Shown: in pieces, positions 9,568-18,354 of the stretch
Layout of the letters: the number at the start of each line of letters is the position of its first letter
Position numbering within the stretch: position 1 is the stretch's first letter
DNA from: CBDDHT01 sp965227905
Lineage (GTDB): Bacteria > Pseudomonadota > Alphaproteobacteria > Rhizobiales > Methyloligellaceae
Assembly (NCBI GenBank): GCA_965227905.1
Contig: OZ245780.1
Coordinates: 4,650,001 to 4,714,000 of the forward strand
Length of the DNA: 64,000 nucleotides
Reading direction: 5' to 3'
The notes under the pieces: generated by a model
What the model saw: only the letters and a program-made list of their open reading frames with translations
The model's database searches: none
What the model was told of the DNA's origin: nothing
Translations under genes and position numbers: made by a program

Positions 9568-9851
9568 CGCTGATCGTGCTGCCGGCGCCGACGCTGTGCA
9601 CGGATTTCATGAATGGGTTTGTCGTGCAACTGGGGTTTTGTCTGAATCCGGCGAGAGCCGCATACGGTGCATTTCAGCCGTTTTCCAACATCAGGAACCG
9701 CAAAGGTTCTGGGCAATGGCAGTTTTGTGGGTATCAGGTCGCGCTCGCGGAAACAGTCGAGGCAATAAGCCCAGACGGTTCGACCTGCGCGCGCAAGGTC
9801 GCCAAGCGTTACAGCACGCGTATCGGGTTGCTTCGCCAAGCCAAGCTCCAC
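9564..9851 (-). CDS. Small zinc-ribbon protein
   Basis: 95 residues with two Cys pairs, CLDC at about residue 30 and CTVC at about residue 62, plus a GSRRI tail, the arrangement of a treble-clef or zinc-ribbon. Similar short proteins of unknown function are common in Alphaproteobacteria. It overlaps the GAF-LuxR start by four bases, so the two are very probably co-translated and may work together. The 5' flank contains the large palindrome described separately. Confidence 0.7.
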   Translation of the reverse strand: MELGLAKQPDTRAVTLGDLARAGRTVWAYCLDCFRERDLIPTKLPLPRTFAVPDVGKRLKCTVCGSRRIQTKPQLHDKPIHEIRAQRRRRQHDQR

Positions 9852-9898
9852 CCCCTCCGTGCTGAAGGCAGCGTCTATAGCATAGCTTCGGCGATGCG

Positions 9899-10062
9899 CT
9901 AGAGCCCTTTCCGATCATATAGAGGCATTTGTCCGGTGTTTCGCGTCTTCCGGCTAGACACAATCCCCGCCTTGGTCTTATTGACCACAAGGGGATTGTA
10001 ACGACGTCCGGAGGGCGCGAAACACCGGTCAAATGCCTCTTTATGATCGGAAAGGGCTCTAG
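9899..10062. repeat. 164-bp palindromic element with 47-bp arms
   Basis: Arms at 9899-9945 and 10016-10062 are inverted copies with only two mismatches, and both end in CTAG. The 70-base centre contains further complementarity (ACAATCCCC against GGGGATTGT). It begins three bases after the stop codon of the coiled-coil gene and ends about 47 bases before the zinc-ribbon start. It could be a palindromic intergenic repeat or MITE-like element, and may also act as a transcription barrier. Confidence 0.85.
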
Positions 10063-10065
10063 GAT

Positions 10066-10776
10066 TTAGGCGTCGACATCCGCCTTTGCGGTGTCATTTT
10101 CGCTATCGCGCTTCTTCGTGGCGGCGACGTCAGCTTTGAGCGATGCAATGGTCTCGTCTCTCGCCTGCACTTGCGATTTCAGTTCGGCAACCTCAGCTTT
10201 GTAGTCGCCGATCGCTTTCGATTCTGCCGTTTCAGTGCCTGCTTCTGATGGTTCGTCCTGATCAATGTCGGAGTCTTCGTCATCATCAGACCCGAACCGG
10301 GATTCGAGCCTTGCGAGTTTCGCCATGATATCTTCGGTCGTGGAGTCGCTATGACTGCGCGCACGTGCGACAACCGCGTCGAATTCCTCCAACTGCGCAT
10401 CCCGCGTCTCGATCTCGGCCATCAATTCCTCAATCCGCAACTCCAATCGCGCGATTTCGACGCCCTTGGCTGCGGCATCGGCCTGGACGCTCTCCAAGAC
10501 CTGACGGCCGGCATCCACATCCGTATTGAGGCTCTCCATTCGTTCCTTGTTGATTTTGTCTTCGTCATTCATCCGATTGAGGCGGTGCTTGGTCCCCTCA
10601 TGCGCACTGAGTTCACGCTCAAGCGCCCGTTGGATACGCCGGTTCGTTTCCGACAAACGCACCTCCTGCTCCGCCAGGCGCGCGCGACTCCGCGCCTCGA
10701 AAAACAACCATGCGCCGATGACGCCCACCGCCAGGCCGATGAATAACCACAAGAATTCCATCATCATTTCAGCCAC
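10066..10776 (-). CDS. Membrane-anchored coiled-coil protein
   Basis: 236 residues beginning with one membrane helix (about residues 7-27, FLWLFIGLAVGVIGAWLFF) and continuing as long charged heptad-rich segments (about 30-150 and 195-225) separated by a highly acidic stretch DDDEDSDIDQDE near 165-180. The layout resembles RmuC-like or uncharacterised envelope tethers but lacks the RmuC nuclease domain. The GTG at 10776 has a GGAG site close upstream and is preferred over ATG 10767. It is divergent from the SRAP gene. Function unknown. Confidence 0.7.
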   Translation of the reverse strand: MAEMMMEFLWLFIGLAVGVIGAWLFFEARSRARLAEQEVRLSETNRRIQRALERELSAHEGTKHRLNRMNDEDKINKERMESLNTDVDAGRQVLESVQADAAAKGVEIARLELRIEELMAEIETRDAQLEEFDAVVARARSHSDSTTEDIMAKLARLESRFGSDDDEDSDIDQDEPSEAGTETAESKAIGDYKAEVAELKSQVQARDETIASLKADVAATKKRDSENDTAKADVDA

Positions 10777-10941
10777 AAGGACTCCATCACCATCTCCGCG
10801 CCTCTTCGCGGCACTCTACCGGCTTTGCTAAACATAGACGAGGCGGTCGGACCTAAGCCACGAAAACGCCGGGATATTCTATCGTGCCATCATCGCGTCC
10901 CTGCATTGCGCATTTCCGAAACCGTCCATAGGCTCAGGCCA

Positions 10942-11595
10942 ATGTGCAATCTTTACAGCATGACGAAGTCCCAGGAAGCCGTGCGTCGTTTGTTCAAGGT
11001 CGATCATCAGCACGATCACTTGGGCAATTTACCGGCGATGGCGAGTATTTTTCCAGCCTTTGAAGCTCCGGTCGTGCGGATCAGCGCACATGGCGACCGC
11101 TCTCTAGAAATGCTGTCGTGGGGATTTGTGCTCCCGCAAAAGGGCAAAGTGGCCAAACGCATAACCAATGCGCGCGACGACAAGGTTCAAGAGAGCCGTT
11201 TCTGGCGCAGGTCATTCGAGACGCGGCGCTGCCTTGTGCCTGTCACGTCCTTTTCCGAGCCGAAAGGCCGCAAACCAGCGGTCTGGCACTGGTTTGCACT
11301 GTCCAACGAGCGTCCGCTTTTTGCTTTCGCCGGCCTCTGGCGTTCGTTTCGCGGCCGCCTGAAGCCGGATGCTGATCCAGTCGAAATCGATACTTATGCC
11401 TTCCTCACCACGAGACCGAATGATGTGGTGAAACCTATTCATCCAAACCGGATGCCTGTCATGCTTGTCGGCGAAGATAACCAGGATACCTGGTTGCATG
11501 GCTCGACCGAGGAGGCTTTCGCACTGGCCAGGCCCTATCCTGCCGACGACATGACGATTGTTCACCAAGGCGAGACGAAGGATGAAGGTGTGTGA
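10942..11595 (+). CDS. yedK: SOS response-associated peptidase (SRAP/YedK)
   Basis: 217 residues starting MCNLY, so Cys2 becomes the N-terminal catalytic nucleophile after Met removal, as required in SRAP proteins. NARDDKVQESRFWRRSF, a Glu-containing EPKGRK segment and the late HPNRMPVML motif match the HMCES/YedK family, which crosslinks to abasic sites in single-stranded DNA and shields them. The start at 10942 is fixed by the invariant MC; the frame upstream to 10825 is untranslated. No SOS box was identified. Confidence 0.93.
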   Translation: MCNLYSMTKSQEAVRRLFKVDHQHDHLGNLPAMASIFPAFEAPVVRISAHGDRSLEMLSWGFVLPQKGKVAKRITNARDDKVQESRFWRRSFETRRCLVPVTSFSEPKGRKPAVWHWFALSNERPLFAFAGLWRSFRGRLKPDADPVEIDTYAFLTTRPNDVVKPIHPNRMPVMLVGEDNQDTWLHGSTEEAFALARPYPADDMTIVHQGETKDEGV

Positions 11596-11607
11596 AATCG
11601 AGACCTT

Positions 11608-12618
11608 CTAGGGCAGCGCGACGCTCGCCCTCCCCTGAAGCACAATTCCCTCCGCGCGAAGAACCTGCACCGATCCGACATAGGTTCCAGCGGGCCATGC
11701 TTCGCCCTGACGCTTGCGTCCGGCAAAAGCGACATATTGGGCCTTCGACCGATCAAGCGCCGCATGAGTCTTTGCCGCGATCACACTTTTCGGACCGCGC
11801 AGCGAGATCCGCACCCGGTCTCCGGCCCTCAGATTGATGAGTCGTGCAAAGAACACGAGTGCCGGGCTCTCCGGTTTGAGTATCGATGAAGGCGATTGCC
11901 CCGTTTCCAGTGCCTTGCTCGTGACGGGGCCGTCGGCAAAGCCGAAATCGATCAACTCACCCTTGCGGTAGGCCAGTGCCGTCGCAAGCTTCGGCTCCCA
12001 CAAAACCGATCGTGTCTTCGGGCTGCAGGCCCCCTCGCCCAGCTTGCGTCCAGTGAAAGGGTCGACCGTCTTGCCATTATGGCGAGCGGAAAAATGGAGA
12101 TGTGCAAACTGCGTCAAACCGGAATAACCGACGCGGCCGATCCGCTGACCTGCTTTCACCCTCTGACCGCGTTTGACCTGCACGCTTCCCTTGAGCATGT
12201 GGCAATACTGGGTTTCCCAGCCGTTGCCATGATTAATCACGACGCCGTTGCCGCATTCCCTGCCTTTGACGCTGCTGGTGTCCTTGCCAAGCAACCTGTC
12301 GGGCTCTGCATTTCTGCCCCCCTTAATCCGGCCGGCCGCCGCCGCCAAAACGGGAACGCCCCTGTCCGCCAAACGCGTTGAGAGGAGCCTGAAATCAGTT
12401 CCCTTGTGATTGTTATAGGTCGCTCTGCCGCAGTGGTAGTCCTGTACGGCCGGCCCTGGATCGATATCCGGATAGTTTTGAATGAAGCATGTCTCGCCCA
12501 GTGCGCAGGCAATTGGCAAAACGAATGTCGGAGAGTCTTCCGCTTGCACGCTTGCCGGTGAAATGACTTTCACAGCCACAAGAAGGCCGAATATCCAGAG
12601 GCGAAAGATTACCCGCAT
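11608..12618 (-). CDS. Secreted M23-family peptidase
   Basis: 336 residues from ATG 12618 with an N-terminal signal sequence (about 1-25, FRLWIFGLLVAVKVISPASVQA). The LytM/M23 domain lies around residues 70-210 and carries the zinc ligands HxxxD (NHKGTDF) and the HLHF motif, with a VLAAAAGRI strand and the QRIGRVGYSG turn in between. Paired Cys residues suggest a periplasmic fold. A C-terminal beta-rich domain of about 110 residues follows. The predicted activity is hydrolysis of peptidoglycan cross-links. A longer start at 12690 is less likely because the signal peptide begins at 12618. Confidence 0.9.
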   Translation of the reverse strand: MRVIFRLWIFGLLVAVKVISPASVQAEDSPTFVLPIACALGETCFIQNYPDIDPGPAVQDYHCGRATYNNHKGTDFRLLSTRLADRGVPVLAAAAGRIKGGRNAEPDRLLGKDTSSVKGRECGNGVVINHGNGWETQYCHMLKGSVQVKRGQRVKAGQRIGRVGYSGLTQFAHLHFSARHNGKTVDPFTGRKLGEGACSPKTRSVLWEPKLATALAYRKGELIDFGFADGPVTSKALETGQSPSSILKPESPALVFFARLINLRAGDRVRISLRGPKSVIAAKTHAALDRSKAQYVAFAGRKRQGEAWPAGTYVGSVQVLRAEGIVLQGRASVALP

Positions 12619-12706
12619 ATTAACCGCACCCACTCCAGAACCAGCCTCAATCCCGACGAACACCGGTAAGGGTCTCAGTGATCCTCCCAATGAACGCTAT
12701 AAGGGC

Positions 12707-13093
12707 TCACGACACCTCAATCGGTCCGCCGGCCTTGCGCCACGCAGCGATGCCGCCGGCAACATGGCAAACATTCTCAAGTCCCATATCCTTCAGTGTC
12801 TTGGCGGCAAATGTCGAACGCCCACCCGACGCGCAGAACAGGATGAGCTGCTTGCCGCTTGACAGGGCCTCGCTGTGCATGGGCGACTCAGGATCGGCGA
12901 TAAACTCGAGAAATGCCCGCGGCGCATGAACGGATCCGGGGATCGATCCTTCTTTAGCACGTTCGGCAGACTCGCGGATGTCCACGAATATGGCTGTCGG
13001 ATCGCCGACCCGCCCCAGCGCTTCATCGACGGAGATGGTCTCGATCACTGCATTGGCTTCCGCCAACATCGCTTTGAACCCGTGCTTTATCAT
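12707..13093 (-). CDS. Single-domain rhodanese-like sulfurtransferase
   Basis: 128 residues forming one rhodanese domain. The active-site loop is CASGGRS, with the catalytic Cys at about residue 88, and the FVDIRESAE and HVAGGIAAW motifs are standard. Such proteins transfer sulfane sulfur to thiol or cyanide acceptors in the cytoplasm. It is separated from the M23 gene by 88 bases on the same strand and might be transcribed with it, but no functional link is visible. Confidence 0.9.
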   Translation of the reverse strand: MIKHGFKAMLAEANAVIETISVDEALGRVGDPTAIFVDIRESAERAKEGSIPGSVHAPRAFLEFIADPESPMHSEALSSGKQLILFCASGGRSTFAAKTLKDMGLENVCHVAGGIAAWRKAGGPIEVS

Positions 13094-13226
13094 CGCGTAG
13101 CGTCCTCATTTCCAAACTAGCCGGTGAACAAACCGCCACTTTGCGCCTAAGTCAAACTTTGTTCGAAATCGCGGGATGCGGCTCATTGACTGAGATTACT
13201 GTGAACATCATGCAGGCCATAGTGAA

Positions 13227-14135
13227 CTAGGCTTTTCTCGCATTCCGCCAGACCTGCATCGCGGCTAGGGTCATGCCGAATATGACCAAAAGTGCGCCGA
13301 ACCACTGTGTCTCAGTCAACCACTCATCCAAAAACACCGACGACAATATCAAACCGATGACGGGCACGATGGGGGTCATCAGCGAGAGCATACCCGGCCC
13401 AAGCGCGTGGGCCGCATAGGCGAACAACGCGATCCCGACGGCACTATGCAAAACACCCTGGTAGAGCGCCTGGTAGACCACATAGGACAAGGGCGGAATC
13501 TGAAGTTGCGGTGTCATTGCGAGCGCATAGACCGGCAAGAAGACGAGGGAAAGACTGGCAACCACGGCAGCGGCAACGAGCGGGTCGATGTGCCAGCGAC
13601 GAAGTAGAACAGTTAGCACGCCCCATGCGCCGCCGCTGATCGCGAACAGAATGCTCCCGATCCAACTACTCTCATCACCCCCGCCGAGACTGCCGGAACC
13701 CACTAGAACAAGCCCAAGTGCCGAGCAGCCGAATGCTATGCCGCGGCTAAACGACCAATGCTCCCCGAGCCAAAGCGTGGCGAGAGCAACGCCGGTCAGC
13801 ATCGTCAGGCCCGGATTGATAATCACGACATACGAGGCAGGTGCGAATGTCAGCCCTTCGATTACGAGAATATAGTATGGCGCACCGCCGAGAGCCGCGA
13901 GGACTGCGCCCCGACGCCATCCGATCCCTGCAAGATCAACGAGGCCTCTGCGCCAAAGGAAAGGCAGAAAAATCAGACCAGCCAAGCCGAAACGCAAAGC
14001 TGTCATGTCGTAGGGGGTCAGCCCTTGCAGGATGCCATGTCTTGAGAACACGAACTGTCCGGCAAAAATGGTGAATGCAACCAAGGCCGACAAGACCGCA
14101 AGCAGGGCGCCGGCCCGAGATTGTTTCCCATCCAT
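13227..14135 (-). CDS. EamA/DMT-superfamily transporter
   Basis: 302 residues with about ten hydrophobic segments arranged as two EamA repeats, including LTPYDMTALRFGLAGLIFLPFL at the start and a repeated SLMTPIVPVIGLILSSVFLDE near the end, characteristic of drug/metabolite inner-membrane exporters. The substrate cannot be inferred. It is 54 bases from the GMC oxidoreductase gene on the same strand and downstream of it, so the two could be co-transcribed; in that case export of a sulfonate or related metabolite is conceivable. Confidence 0.88.
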   Translation of the reverse strand: MDGKQSRAGALLAVLSALVAFTIFAGQFVFSRHGILQGLTPYDMTALRFGLAGLIFLPFLWRRGLVDLAGIGWRRGAVLAALGGAPYYILVIEGLTFAPASYVVIINPGLTMLTGVALATLWLGEHWSFSRGIAFGCSALGLVLVGSGSLGGGDESSWIGSILFAISGGAWGVLTVLLRRWHIDPLVAAAVVASLSLVFLPVYALAMTPQLQIPPLSYVVYQALYQGVLHSAVGIALFAYAAHALGPGMLSLMTPIVPVIGLILSSVFLDEWLTETQWFGALLVIFGMTLAAMQVWRNARKA

Positions 14136-14189
14136 TCGGCGACTATAGCATCGCCGCCCGGCATGTACGCAGTCCGCCTTCGACGGTTC

Positions 14190-15809
14190 CTAACGTGCGT
14201 CTTCCAGGATCATATCGCTGGCCTTTTCTCCGATCATGATTGTCGGGGCGTTTGTATTACCCGAGACGATGGTCGGCATGATCGAGGCATCCGCGACCCT
14301 CAGACGCTTGATACCGTGAACGCGGAGCCGCTCGTCGACGACGGCCGCATCGTCCTGTCCCATCTTACACGTGCTGGTCGGGTGATAGATGGTCTGCGAG
14401 ATGTTGCGCGCCATCTCCAATAGATCCTCGTCACTCTGGGTCTTGGCGCCAGGCACTTTCTCTTCGACGATGAAGGGTGACATTGCCTTGGTCTCGGTCA
14501 ATGCCCGCGAGACACGCATGCCGGCTATCGCCGTCTCCTGGTCGATCGGATCCGACAGATAATTCGGATGGATCTCCGGGTAGACATCCGGATCTGGGGA
14601 TGTGATGTCGATATGCCCACGGCTTTCAGGCCGAAGCTGGCACACGGACATGGTAATCCCCGAGAAGGGATGCATTTCGACGCCTGGCTTGTCGGCGCTC
14701 AATGGCTGGAAATGAAACTGAATGTCCGGCGTTTCAAGCTCCGGCTTTGTCTTGCAGAAAATGCAAACCTGACTCGCCCCCATCGCCATCGCACCGCGCC
14801 GTGCCAGGATGTATTGCATTCCAATCATCGTTCGCCTGATGACATTGTTGATCTCGTCGTTCAATGTCGGAACATTGACTTCGTAGATCATGCGGATCTG
14901 CAGATGGTCCTGCAGATTGCGCCCGACACCGGATCGCTCGTTGCGGACCGAAAGGTTCGAATTCTGAAGGACCTGCCCAGGTCCAATGCCCGACAATTGC
15001 AGAATCTGCGGTGAGCCGATTGCACCCGCGGACAGGATCACTTCACCGCCAGGCTTCAACGTCGCATGGTGCGGCTTACCCTTGATGTGAAAGTTGATGC
15101 CTTTCACTTCGGTACTTTCGGCCGTATCGAACAATAGTCCGGTCACATGGGCGTGCGTCACGATCTCCAGATTATCCCGCCCCCTTGCCGGATTGATGTA
15201 GCCGACAGCCGTCGAGCAACGCCGGCCTTTGCGGGCGGTCAGCTGGAAGTATCCCGCCCCTTCCTGCGTCGCGCCATTGCTATCGTCATTGCGTGGGATA
15301 CCGATTTCCTCGGCTGCGTCGATCAGTGCATTGCACACATCCCGGTGCACCCGCATGTTCGACACCGACATCGGACCGCCGGAGCCATGAAATTCATCGG
15401 CGCCATTCTCCTGGTCTTCCGAGCGTTTGAAATAGGGAAGCACGTCGTCCCAGGACCAGCCGGCATTGCCGAGCTGGCGCCAGTGATCGTAGTCCTGATG
15501 CTGACCGCGGACATAGAGCAGGCCGTTGATCGAGCTCGATCCACCCAATGTCTTGCCGCGCGGCCAATCGATGCTGCGCCCATTTAATCCAGGATCGGGT
15601 TGCGTCTTGTAACACCAGTCGGTTTTGGGATTGTGCAGCGTCTTGAAGTACCCCACGGGCACATGAATCCAGGGATTGAGATCGCGCCCCCCGGCTTCCA
15701 GCAACAGCACACGATACTTGCCGCCGTCGCTTAACCGGTTAGCCAGCACGCACCCCGCCGAACCTGCTCCGGCAACAATATAATCAAAAACACCAACCGA
15801 TTGTGTCAC
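14190..15809 (-). CDS. GMC-family alcohol oxidoreductase (isethionate dehydrogenase candidate)
   Basis: 539 residues with an N-terminal FAD-binding motif (YIVAGAGSAGCVLANRLS), the GMC signatures PRGKTLGGSSSINGL and GAIGSPQILQLSGIG, and the active-site pair His476 (in YHPTSTCKMG) and Asn520 (in GNTNAP). This is the choline-dehydrogenase-like branch, which oxidises primary alcohols to aldehydes. In Cupriavidus the isethionate dehydrogenase IseJ belongs to the same superfamily. Its place beside a sulfoacetaldehyde-consuming island makes isethionate a reasonable substrate, but choline or other alcohols cannot be excluded from the sequence. It is divergent from an IclR regulator. Confidence 0.8.
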   Translation of the reverse strand: MTQSVGVFDYIVAGAGSAGCVLANRLSDGGKYRVLLLEAGGRDLNPWIHVPVGYFKTLHNPKTDWCYKTQPDPGLNGRSIDWPRGKTLGGSSSINGLLYVRGQHQDYDHWRQLGNAGWSWDDVLPYFKRSEDQENGADEFHGSGGPMSVSNMRVHRDVCNALIDAAEEIGIPRNDDSNGATQEGAGYFQLTARKGRRCSTAVGYINPARGRDNLEIVTHAHVTGLLFDTAESTEVKGINFHIKGKPHHATLKPGGEVILSAGAIGSPQILQLSGIGPGQVLQNSNLSVRNERSGVGRNLQDHLQIRMIYEVNVPTLNDEINNVIRRTMIGMQYILARRGAMAMGASQVCIFCKTKPELETPDIQFHFQPLSADKPGVEMHPFSGITMSVCQLRPESRGHIDITSPDPDVYPEIHPNYLSDPIDQETAIAGMRVSRALTETKAMSPFIVEEKVPGAKTQSDEDLLEMARNISQTIYHPTSTCKMGQDDAAVVDERLRVHGIKRLRVADASIMPTIVSGNTNAPTIMIGEKASDMILEDAR

Positions 15810-16423
15810 GGCACCGAACCTCCGACTGACGATGGCTCCTCTGTCGCCCGAACCCTTCCCAGCGACAATCGAGGATCAAAGAAAACAAACCATACAATCG
15901 AATGCTGAGATGCGGAACGCAATGTTCCGCATCAGAATTTCGCTCGGCAATGTCGTATTTCCGCCTATAGCGGCCGCACCCGATGCGTGAAAAACATTGG
16001 ATCCGGTTAGTTGCATGCCTTCTATTCGAGCAAGCATCCGATTTTTACAACGTTGCACAATCAAGTCAGATATTGCAATAATGAAAAAAATAATTTCATT
16101 CTTACACGACGACATCATCTAAGGAGGAGACGTCAAACGCTTGCCGACAGGCAAAAAACATGTCTCTACACGACAGACTAAGCCGTTTGAAATTGCATCG
16201 AACAAGCATTGAAAATGATCAAATTGGCCGAAACCGTTCATTACGAGGGACAAGCTCTTAAGGCGAGACGCCATTCCGCCTTCCAGACGTTGACGTTTCC
16301 GTCGCATCTAGATCATCACGCCGGATTATCGATCCGGATCTCAAGATGCAATTCAGTTTGGCCTAGCACCCTGTTGGAGGGATGCTTTGTCAGCAACCTC
16401 GTTCTCAAGGAGCAATCTGACGT
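15810..16423. promoter_or_regulatory. Divergent intergenic region with AT-rich palindrome
   Basis: These 614 bases separate the GMC gene from the first IclR gene and contain no credible coding frame. At 16080-16100 there is a palindrome with arms AATGAAA and TTTCATT in a strongly AT-rich patch, a plausible operator for the IclR protein or for the GMC promoter. An AAGGAG ribosome site for the IclR gene lies at about 16408. Confidence 0.5.
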
Positions 16424-17266
16424 ATGGCGAAAGCACCGGTGAACAGAGACAAAGGCGCGTCTTTCCTGCGCGTGTTCCATATTCTGGAAGCCGTCATCAA
16501 TGCCAACGGTCCGCAAACCGCCAGCCAGATCAGCGATATCGTGGGACTGCCGAATCCGACCACCCACCGCTTGTGCCGCATGCTCGTCGAGCAGCGGCTG
16601 TTGCAGTATGAGCCCGACGGCAAACGACTGATGAGCGGTCCGCGCCTTTTCGAGTTCGCCGGTCAGATCATGTCCGGATCGAACCTGGACCTTGAGCGCC
16701 GCGCCATCCTGGAGGCGCTCGTGAACCAAGTGGGTGAAACCTGCAACATATCCATTCCCGACGGCACGCGAATGATCTACGCGGAGCGTGTGGAATCGCA
16801 TTGGCCGTTGCGCATGCAGCTCCCTGCAGGAACGCAGGTGCCGCTTCACTGCACCGCCAGCGGCAAGCTGTTTCTCAGCCAGCTCGAACCGAGCGTACTC
16901 GATACGGTTCTTGAGCGACTTGACCTGGCCAAGCTCGCTACAAAGACGATCGTCGACAGAGCGAAACTCAAGCGTGACCTGGTGCGAACACGCGAACGCG
17001 GTTATGCCCAAGACAATGAGGAGTTCATTGAAGGGTTGGTTGCGGTCGCGGTGCCCATTCGAGGACCGCGCGGGCGTTTTTGTGCGGGACTGGCCCTCCA
17101 TGCACCGAAATTCAGAATGACAATCCGGGCAGCAGTCGGGAAACTCCCGCTCCTGCAAGAAGCAGCCAAGCGCATTGAGCGCCTGATGCGGGATTCAGCC
17201 AATCCGCAGGATTTCGTCAATGGATCGGATCAACCGGTCGATTTTTTCGAAAACGAGCTGGCGTAG
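16424..17266 (+). CDS. IclR-family transcriptional regulator, first copy
   Basis: 280 residues. An N-terminal winged helix-turn-helix occupies about 12-75 (RVFHILEAVINANGPQTASQ), followed by the IclR effector domain with the signature VPLHCTASGKLFLSQL and a late NEEFIEGLVAVAVPIR. IclR proteins usually sense small carboxylates. It reads away from the GMC oxidoreductase and converges with a second IclR gene, leaving only 34 bases between the two stops. Its likely target is the GMC gene or the tct operon. An AAGGAG site precedes the ATG by ten bases. Confidence 0.92.
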   Translation: MAKAPVNRDKGASFLRVFHILEAVINANGPQTASQISDIVGLPNPTTHRLCRMLVEQRLLQYEPDGKRLMSGPRLFEFAGQIMSGSNLDLERRAILEALVNQVGETCNISIPDGTRMIYAERVESHWPLRMQLPAGTQVPLHCTASGKLFLSQLEPSVLDTVLERLDLAKLATKTIVDRAKLKRDLVRTRERGYAQDNEEFIEGLVAVAVPIRGPRGRFCAGLALHAPKFRMTIRAAVGKLPLLQEAAKRIERLMRDSANPQDFVNGSDQPVDFFENELA

Positions 17267-17300
17267 CAAAGTTTGTCGCTTATTGCGGTAGATGCTCGCT

Positions 17301-18077
17301 CTATGCGAGCGCCCAGCTCGCGGCGATCTTGTTCGCAATCTCTGTTGCGCCTTCAACGTATGAGATCGCCTTGTCTTCATCCATTCTTGTCGATGGCGCG
17401 TGGATGGCCAAGCCTGCAACAGCCTTGTTTTCACGATCCCGGATGGCGACCGCGACTGCTGTCAGCCCAAATACATATTCTTCGTTGTTGAACGAATAAC
17501 CCTGCGACCTGATCGCGGCGAACTCGGCTTCCAGAGCCTCCGGCTCCGTCAGCGTGTTCTCCGTGAACTGTTGCAATGGCGTCGCTTTCAGAATGCGCGT
17601 GCGAACATTCTTATGTTGCTCGGCAACGAGGAGCTTGCCGATTGCCGTACAATGGATCGGCACCCTGCTGCCGATCTCTAGATCGAGCCGCAGGGGCGAA
17701 ATGCCCTCGACGCGCTCGATGTAGACGATCTCATCCTGATCGAGAACGCCGACATTGCAGGTCTCCTCGGTCAGCTCGAGTAACTCATGAAGATGGGCCC
17801 GGACGGGCGGGCGCATGTTGCGGCTGACCAGTGCCATTGCAGACAGCCGCGTCATCTCGGGTCCGATTTCGTATCGGTCCTTCTGCGGTGCCCGGATAAT
17901 CAGGCCGGCTTCGGTTAGTTGCTGCAAGACGCGATGGATTGTCTGCCGTGGAAGATCGATTTCTTCGGCCAGCTCCGCCAGGCCAATCGCTCTCTCACTT
18001 TCGGCAAGCTTCGACAGCACGAGAATCGCTTTCTCGAGGGCCGATGTTCGCAGTTGATCCGTCTGTTGAATTGCCAT
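17301..18077 (-). CDS. IclR-family transcriptional regulator, second copy
   Basis: 258 residues from ATG 18077; ATG 18116 is an alternative. It has the same two-domain plan as the neighbouring IclR protein: winged helix at about 12-75 (LAELAEEIDLPRQTIHRVLQ) and an effector domain with VPIHCTAIGKLLVAE and NEEYVFGLTAVAVAIR. The gene is divergent from the tctC-led operon, and the operator-like repeats at 18250-18308 lie between them, so it is the best candidate for direct control of sulfonate uptake and breakdown genes. The similarity of the two IclR proteins is at family level only. Confidence 0.9.
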   Translation of the reverse strand: MAIQQTDQLRTSALEKAILVLSKLAESERAIGLAELAEEIDLPRQTIHRVLQQLTEAGLIIRAPQKDRYEIGPEMTRLSAMALVSRNMRPPVRAHLHELLELTEETCNVGVLDQDEIVYIERVEGISPLRLDLEIGSRVPIHCTAIGKLLVAEQHKNVRTRILKATPLQQFTENTLTEPEALEAEFAAIRSQGYSFNNEEYVFGLTAVAVAIRDRENKAVAGLAIHAPSTRMDEDKAISYVEGATEIANKIAASWALA

Positions 18078-18249
18078 GATTCCCAAAGCGTTTAGTCGAT
18101 TATCCGCGTGATTCATAGTCGCAAAGGTCGCGCCGGTCCAACGGCACATCGACCGACACTGCAATTGCCGTTCCGACCGCCTTCAAAACCCATCAGTCGC
18201 GACGCACCCACGTCCGATTCCACGAACTCGCTTCCATTTCCCTCTTGAC

Positions 18250-18308
18250 TATCGTATAAAATAATGAAAAATGGGATGTTATGTCCCGATATATTTATTT
18301 TTATACAA
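18250..18308. promoter_or_regulatory. Operator-like inverted half-sites upstream of tctC
   Basis: A half-site TATCGTATAAAATA at 18250-18263 faces an inverted relative, TATTTTTATACAA, at 18296-18308, with ATGTCCCG at 18281-18288 between them. A nearly identical arrangement (13 of 14 bases in the half-site, same 17-base spacing to ATGTCCCG) occurs in the opposite orientation upstream of the tauD-like gene. Position between a divergent IclR gene and the operon supports regulator binding. Confidence 0.6.
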
Positions 18309-18354
18309 CAAGGAGATCGGCGACAGCCAACCTAGGAAGGAATGTGGAGGAAAA

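Noticed and set aside
16316..17158. Minus-strand open frame opposite the first IclR gene
   Set aside because: Antisense shadow; the plus-strand frame has complete IclR signatures and a ribosome site.
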